Below are positions 59,238-64,000 of a stretch of 64,000 bases of DNA, piece after piece. Position numbers and translations under genes: made by a program. Numbering within the stretch: position 1 is the first letter of the stretch; the number at the start of each line of letters is the position of its first letter. This DNA is from Sphingomonas zeae (GTDB taxonomy: Bacteria > Pseudomonadota > Alphaproteobacteria > Sphingomonadales > Sphingomonadaceae): NCBI RefSeq assembly GCF_014197135.1, contig NZ_JACIFA010000010.1, forward strand, positions 84,735 to 148,734, in the 5' to 3' direction. Under the pieces are notes generated by a model. It was given only the letters and a program-made list of their open reading frames with translations. It ran no database searches and had not been told where the DNA came from.

Positions 59238-60733
59238 GCGACACTACCATTACCCGCGCCCGCCTTGTCACCGCGGTAAGCGCGCTGGTGCTGGTCGCAG
59301 GGGGCGTGGGCTTCGGGCTCGCGAAACTTGGCACGTCTTCGGCTGCCGATCAAACGGCATCCCCAGCCCCGCAGAAGAAGATCCTCTACTGGTATGATCC
59401 GATGATCCCGGGGGAGCGGCACGACGGCCCGGGTCTCTCGTCGATGAGGATGAAACTGATCCCCCGCTATGCCGACGAGGGCGCAGGCGGTAGCGCCGCA
59501 CCGGGCGTAGCGATCGATCCGGCCAGCCTCCAGCGGCTCGGCGCGCGGATCGTCACGGTCGAACGCGGATCGTTGTCAAACTCGGCCTCGGCAACCGGCA
59601 GCATCGAGTTCAATGACCGCAACGTTGCGGTCGTGCAGGCACGCAGCGGCGGCTTCGTTCAGCGCGTCTATGCGCGCGCGCCAGGCGATGTCGTGCCGGC
59701 AGGCGCCCCGCTCGCCGATATCCTTGTGCCCGAATGGGCGGGCGCGCAGGCGGAGTATCTCGCCGTGCGCCGCACCGGGGATGCCGGGCTCACGCGGGCG
59801 GCACGAGAGCGCCTGTTGCTTCTCGGGATGCCCGCCGGATCGATTGCATCGGCGGAGTGGCGCGGCCGACCGCAAGGTGTGACGACGATCAGCACGCCCG
59901 TGGGGGGCGTCATCAAGACGCTCGGCGTCCGACAGGGGATGACGGTCGCGCAAGGACAGACACTGGCGGAGGTGAACGGCCTCGCCACCGTGTGGCTGAA
60001 CGCGGCTGTCCCTGAGGCCCTCGCAGGAAACCTGCGGATCGGCACGCCCGTCATCGCCACGCTGGCGGCTTTCCCGGGCGAAAGCTTCAGGGGCCGCATC
60101 GCTGCGATCCTGCCCCAGGCCGAGGCAGCGAGCCGCACGCTCACAATCCGCGTCGAGCTCCCCAACCGTGCCGGCCGGTTGCGCCCCGGTATGTTCGCCA
60201 GCGTGGCGCTCGACCAGGGGAGCCGCGATGCACTCCTTGTTCCGAGTGAGGCCGTGATCCGGACCGGCCGGCGCACACTCGTCATGTTGGCAGGGCCGGG
60301 TGGACGCTTTCGACCCGCCGAGGTTCGCACTGGCGCAGAAGGCGGCGGCAAAACCGAGATAGTCGCCGGCCTGACCGAGGGTGAGAAGGTTGTCGCGTCG
60401 GGCCAGTTCCTGATCGACTCCGAAGCGAGCCTCGCTGGCCTCGATGCGCGTCCGATTGGTGTCGAAGCGTCACCCGCAACAAAGCCGGCCGTGAAACCCA
60501 CCGCGTCGATCTACGAGACGGTCGGCAGCATCGAGGCGATCGATCGCAGTTCCGTCACCCTGTCCCATCAGCCCGTTCCGGCGATCGGCTGGCCGGCCAT
60601 GACAATGACGTTCCGCGTCGCCGATCCCGCGTTGGTGCGTGGGTATCGCAAGGGTGAGCGGGTGCGGTTCGGCTTTGATCAACCCGCCGATGGTCCAACG
60701 CTGCGCCGCATGACGCGCGAGGCTGGGCGATGA
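59234..60733 (+). CDS. cusB: CusB adaptor with C-terminal CusF-like domain
   Basis: 499 residues. TM/signal anchor at 10-30. A heavy-metal-binding-like segment follows ([18 protein letters not shown] ... [10 protein letters not shown]), an HMBD variant. Lipoyl/hairpin/barrel domains fill 100-400. The last 75 residues form a CusF-type domain: [20 protein letters not shown] has the His, Trp, Met, Met Cu(I) site. In E. coli CusF is separate, so here the chaperone is fused. Overlaps both neighbours by ATGA. Confidence 0.92.
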   Translation: MSDTTITRARLVTAVSALVLVAGGVGFGLAKLGTSSAADQTASPAPQKKILYWYDPMIPGERHDGPGLSSMRMKLIPRYADEGAGGSAAPGVAIDPASLQRLGARIVTVERGSLSNSASATGSIEFNDRNVAVVQARSGGFVQRVYARAPGDVVPAGAPLADILVPEWAGAQAEYLAVRRTGDAGLTRAARERLLLLGMPAGSIASAEWRGRPQGVTTISTPVGGVIKTLGVRQGMTVAQGQTLAEVNGLATVWLNAAVPEALAGNLRIGTPVIATLAAFPGESFRGRIAAILPQAEAASRTLTIRVELPNRAGRLRPGMFASVALDQGSRDALLVPSEAVIRTGRRTLVMLAGPGGRFRPAEVRTGAEGGGKTEIVAGLTEGEKVVASGQFLIDSEASLAGLDARPIGVEASPATKPAVKPTASIYETVGSIEAIDRSSVTLSHQPVPAIGWPAMTMTFRVADPALVRGYRKGERVRFGFDQPADGPTLRRMTREAGR

Positions 60734-63700
60734 TTGCCGCGATCATCCGCTGGTCGGTCGCGAACCGCTTCCTCGTCGTCCTGGCGGCCATCGCGCTCGC
60801 CATGGCCGGGGTGTTCGCAATGCGTGCCACCCCCGTCGATGCGCTCCCCGACCTGTCCGACACGCAGGTCATCATCCGCACGAGCTGGCCGGGCCAAGCC
60901 CCGCAGATCGTCGAGAACCAGGTGACGTATCCGCTCACCACGACGATGCTGTCCGTGCCTGGCGCGAAAACCGTGCGCGGCTATTCGTTCTTCGGCGACA
61001 GCTACGTCTATGTCCTCTTCGAGGATGGGACCGACCTCTATTGGGCGCGCTCACGCGTGCTGGAGTATCTGAGCCAGGTGCAGGGACGGCTTCCCCAAGG
61101 CGCGCAGGCCGCGCTGGGTCCTGATGCGACGGGGGTCGGCTGGGTCTATGAATACACGCTGTTGGACCGCACCGGCCGCCGTGACCTGTCGCAGCTCCGA
61201 TCCTTGCAGGACTGGTTCCTACGTTATGAACTGAAAACGCTGCCCGGCGTTGCGGAGGTGGCGAGCATCGGCGGAATGGTGAAGCAATATCAGGTGCTGC
61301 TCGACCCGACGCGGCTCGCCGCATTCGGTGTCACGCACACTCAGGCCGTCGATGCCATTCGCCGCGCCAATCAGGAGGCCGGCGGGTCCGTCCTCGAGCT
61401 GGGCGAAGCCGAATATATGGTGCGCGCGTCAGGTTACTTGCGCACCGTCGACGATTTCCGCGCGATCCCGCTCAAGGTCGCCGGTGCCGGCGTCCCCGTT
61501 ACCTTGGGCGACGTCGCGTCGATCCAGATCGGCCCCGAGATGCGCCGCGGCATCGCCGAGCTGAACGGCGAAGGCGAGGTCGCGGGCGGAGTCGTCATCC
61601 TGCGTCAGGGCAAGAATGCACGGCAGACGATCGAAGCCGTCAAGGCCAAGCTCGCGGAACTGAAAGCGAGCCTTCCCCCCGGCGTCGAGATCGTCACCAC
61701 CTATGACCGCTCGCAATTGATCGACCGCGCGGTGGAGAATTTGACGGGCAAGCTGATCGAGGAGTTCGTCGTCGTCGCGATCATCTGCGGGTTGTTTCTG
61801 TGGCATGTCCGGTCTGCGCTGGTCGCGATCGTCACCTTGCCTCTGGGGGTGCTCGCGGCCTTGCTCGTCATGCGTGTGCAGGGGGTGAACGCCAACATCA
61901 TGTCTTTGGGCGGTATCGCCATCGCGATCGGCGCGATGGTCGATGCCGCGATCGTGATGATCGAGAACGCGCACAAGCGGATCGAGCGATGGGAACACGA
62001 CCATCCGGGCGTGGCGCTGGCGGGCGAGGAACGCTGGCGCGTCATCACCGAGGCCGCGGCCGAGGTCGGGCCGGCGCTGTTCTTCAGCCTCGTCATCATC
62101 ACGCTGTCGTTCGTGCCGGTGTTCACGCTCGAAGCGCAGGAGGGACGGCTGTTCGCCCCGCTCGCCTTCACCAAGAGCTATGCGATGGCGGCAGCGGCGA
62201 TCCTGTCGGTAACGCTCGTGCCGGTCCTGATGGGATGGCTGATCCGGGGACGCATTCCGGCCGAGAACGACAACATTATCAACCGCGTGCTCACCCGTGC
62301 CTATCGCCCGGCGCTCGACCGCGTGTTGGCGCGGCCTTGGGCGGCGATCGGCATCGCCGCCCTGGTACTGGCGACGACGGCATGGCCGCTGACCCGATTG
62401 GGTGGCGAGTTCATCCCGACGATGGATGAGGGCGATCTGCTCTACATGCCGTCCGCGCTTCCCGGCCTTTCGGCCGCGAGCGCCTCGGCCCTGCTCCAGC
62501 GCACAGACCGGCTGATAAAAACCGTTCCCGAGGTCAAAACCGTGTTCGGCAAAGCCGGACGCGCCGAGACCGCGACCGACCCGGCACCGCTCGAGATGTT
62601 CGAGACGACCATCCAATTCAAGCCGCGCGATCAATGGCGCGCGGGGATGACGCCGGCAAAGCTGGTGGAGGAGCTGGACCGCACAGTGCGCGTGCCCGGC
62701 CTCACGAACGTATGGGTGCCTCCGATCCGCAATCGGATCGATATGCTCGCGACCGGCATCAAGAGTCCCATCGGGGTGAAAGTGTCGGGGTCCAACCTCT
62801 CCGAGCTGGACCGCATCGCCGGCAGCATCGAACGTGTAGCCAGGACCGTGCCGGGCGTCAGCTCGGCATTGGCAGAACGGTTGACCGGAGGCCGCTATGT
62901 CGATGTCGATATCGATCGGGTGACCGCGGGGCGCTACGGTCTCAACATCGCCGATGTGCAGGAGATTGTGTCCGGCGCGATCGGCGGCGAGACGATCGGC
63001 CAGACGGTGGAGGGCCTTGCCCGCTACCCGATCAGCGTCCGCTACCCCCGCGAGCTGCGTGACAGTCTGGAGGGACTGCGAACTCTCCCAATCGTCACCG
63101 CATCGGGTCAGCAGATCACACTCGGCACCGTCGCATCCGTGTCGATCGCGGAAGGTCCACCGATGCTCAAGACGGAAAATGGTCGACTCTCGACATGGGT
63201 CTATGTCGACGTGCGCGGGCGCGACCTGGCCTCCACGGTCGCCGATCTGCGCCGTGCTGTTGGCAAAGATGTTCGGCTCAGCCCCGGCGTCTCGATCGCC
63301 TATTCCGGACAATTCGAGTATCTGCAGCGTGCCGAGGCTCGGTTGATGCTCGTCGTGCCGGCGACACTCGCGATCATCTTCCTTCTCCTCTACCTTACCT
63401 TCGGTCGCCTCGACGAGGCGGCGCTTATCATGGGCACACTGCCCTTCGCGCTGACCGGCGGCATCTGGACATTATGGCTGCTCGGCTATGCGCAATCGGT
63501 CGCCACAGGTGTCGGGTTCATCGCGCTCGCCGGCGTGTCGGCGGAGTTCGGCGTCGTCATGCTGATCTACCTGAAACACGCATTGGCCGAGCGCGGGCCG
63601 TCACCGTCGGGCGAGCAAGTATCGGAAGCGATCAGGGAGGGCGCGCTGTTGCGGGTACGTCCCAAGGCGATGACCGTCGCTGTCATCGTCGCCGGGCTGT

Positions 63701-63867
63701 TCCCCGTGCTGATCGGGCATGGCGCCGGATCGGAGGTGATGAGCCGGATCGCCGCGCCGATGATCGGTGGAATGCTGACCGCCCCTTTCCTCTCCATGTT
63801 CATCCTGCCAGCCGCCTACTTGCTCTTGCGGCGGCGAGCTTCAACCCGCCCCGAAAGGAAGATCTGA
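60730..63867 (+). CDS. cusA: CusA copper/silver RND efflux pump
   Basis: 1045 residues, the E. coli CusA length. The three Cu(I) methionines M573 ([11 protein letters not shown]), M623 ([11 protein letters not shown]) and M672 ([14 protein letters not shown]) fall at the same numbers as in E. coli CusA (recalled). TM4 has the CusA-type [16 protein letters not shown] rather than the CzcA DxxxxxD triad. So the substrate is Cu(I)/Ag(I). The stop overlaps a further ATG (TGATG) of a truncated gene. Confidence 0.95.
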   Translation: MIAAIIRWSVANRFLVVLAAIALAMAGVFAMRATPVDALPDLSDTQVIIRTSWPGQAPQIVENQVTYPLTTTMLSVPGAKTVRGYSFFGDSYVYVLFEDGTDLYWARSRVLEYLSQVQGRLPQGAQAALGPDATGVGWVYEYTLLDRTGRRDLSQLRSLQDWFLRYELKTLPGVAEVASIGGMVKQYQVLLDPTRLAAFGVTHTQAVDAIRRANQEAGGSVLELGEAEYMVRASGYLRTVDDFRAIPLKVAGAGVPVTLGDVASIQIGPEMRRGIAELNGEGEVAGGVVILRQGKNARQTIEAVKAKLAELKASLPPGVEIVTTYDRSQLIDRAVENLTGKLIEEFVVVAIICGLFLWHVRSALVAIVTLPLGVLAALLVMRVQGVNANIMSLGGIAIAIGAMVDAAIVMIENAHKRIERWEHDHPGVALAGEERWRVITEAAAEVGPALFFSLVIITLSFVPVFTLEAQEGRLFAPLAFTKSYAMAAAAILSVTLVPVLMGWLIRGRIPAENDNIINRVLTRAYRPALDRVLARPWAAIGIAALVLATTAWPLTRLGGEFIPTMDEGDLLYMPSALPGLSAASASALLQRTDRLIKTVPEVKTVFGKAGRAETATDPAPLEMFETTIQFKPRDQWRAGMTPAKLVEELDRTVRVPGLTNVWVPPIRNRIDMLATGIKSPIGVKVSGSNLSELDRIAGSIERVARTVPGVSSALAERLTGGRYVDVDIDRVTAGRYGLNIADVQEIVSGAIGGETIGQTVEGLARYPISVRYPRELRDSLEGLRTLPIVTASGQQITLGTVASVSIAEGPPMLKTENGRLSTWVYVDVRGRDLASTVADLRRAVGKDVRLSPGVSIAYSGQFEYLQRAEARLMLVVPATLAIIFLLLYLTFGRLDEAALIMGTLPFALTGGIWTLWLLGYAQSVATGVGFIALAGVSAEFGVVMLIYLKHALAERGPSPSGEQVSEAIREGALLRVRPKAMTVAVIVAGLFPVLIGHGAGSEVMSRIAAPMIGGMLTAPFLSMFILPAAYLLLRRRASTRPERKI

Positions 63868-63944
63868 TGAAAGCCACTTTCTCCATGCGCGCCGCATTCA
63901 TGCTACTAGGGTCAGGACCCATTGATGTGAGCGTCGCGATCTGA
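63867..63944 (+). pseudogene. Gene after cusA, cut by an IS after its signal peptide
   Basis: ATG 63867 overlaps the cusA stop. Thirteen residues of a signal peptide ([13 protein letters not shown]) are readable before the sequence becomes an IS end at about 63909. The frame then stops at 63944. The lost gene may have encoded a periplasmic Cus protein; its identity is unknown. Confidence 0.7.
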
Positions 63945-64000
63945 TTCAGGCTCCGTGAGGAGACTGGTAATGAGCGACCTGTTTTGGCTGACGGACGAGC
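63909..64000 (+). mobile_element. Left end of an insertion sequence, IS5-like
   Basis: Starts near GGGTCAGGACCC (63909-63920). ATG 63970 opens a transposase frame MSDLFWLTDE, like the N-terminus of IS5-family transposases (MSDLFWLsd-q type), running off the window. The family is recalled, not searched. Confidence 0.65.

Overview
The window is high-GC DNA whose genes look like those of a sphingomonad (Alphaproteobacteria, Sphingomonadaceae). The cytochrome P450 at 40454-41701 matches, by recall, the fatty-acid peroxygenase P450-SPalpha of Sphingomonas paucimobilis. The small plasmid-type genes (ParB-like, DUF3768, Fic/VbhA, DUF6118), nested Tn3 transposons, an IS at the right edge and several decayed genes point to a plasmid or large genomic island. 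No rRNA, functional tRNA, CRISPR array or replication gene was found.

Layout. 1-5174: end of a czc-type efflux operon (adaptor, CzcA, HupE/UreJ, membrane anchor, DUF6488), followed by a small lysozyme-inhibitor-like lipoprotein. 5640-12180: plasmid-maintenance style block (ParB-like, HNH protein, DUF3768, VbhA-Fic) in which two genes share a repeated, hairpin-rich leader. 12181-14400: decay zone with a tRNA-Leu-like remnant, an SRAP pseudogene, an orphan fliE and an NTF2-like secreted protein. 14418-20838: intact Tn3-family transposon with perfect 39-bp inverted repeats, carrying a BigR-type persulfide/sulfide detoxification cassette. It abuts the wreck of a second Tn3 transposase (to 22497). 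22666-37310: thirteen closely packed minus-strand genes (CDF, cytochrome c-FTR1, czcCBA, SRPBCC, two lysozyme-inhibitor-like lipoproteins, ZIP, CDF, P1B-4 ATPase, HAD), with a MerR-family gene divergent at the head. 37799-45342: aspartyl protease with PDZ, a minimal mer unit (merR, merT, GDCCVxC protein), the P450, a frameshifted DUF6118 gene, and copA-cueR. 45557-63867: a nuclease-like orphan, then a copper block, then cusCBA. The gene after cusA is cut by an IS.

The most interesting system is the copper block at 46880-56601. It contains an ECF sigma factor with a CnrX-type periplasmic metal sensor and a CnrY-type membrane anti-sigma factor. I find the same promoter-like motif, RAGGGRT-N13-GCGTA, with identical spacing in front of six transcription units: a DUF4396 membrane protein, a four-helix-bundle copper protein, copC-copD, the sensor/anti-sigma/sigma operon itself, copA-copB-cytochrome c-PepSY, and a DUF305 protein. 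This looks like a compact, self-regulated copper regulon read by the local sigma factor. The sensor keeps all five metal ligands of the nickel/cobalt sensor CnrX at a constant two-residue offset.

Together the genes cover efflux across both membranes (Czc, Cus, P-type ATPases, CDF), periplasmic copper oxidation and sequestration (CopA/B/C, Csp-like, DUF305, DUF411), mercury import and sensing, and persulfide oxidation. Family assignments come from reading motifs and from memory; no database search was run.
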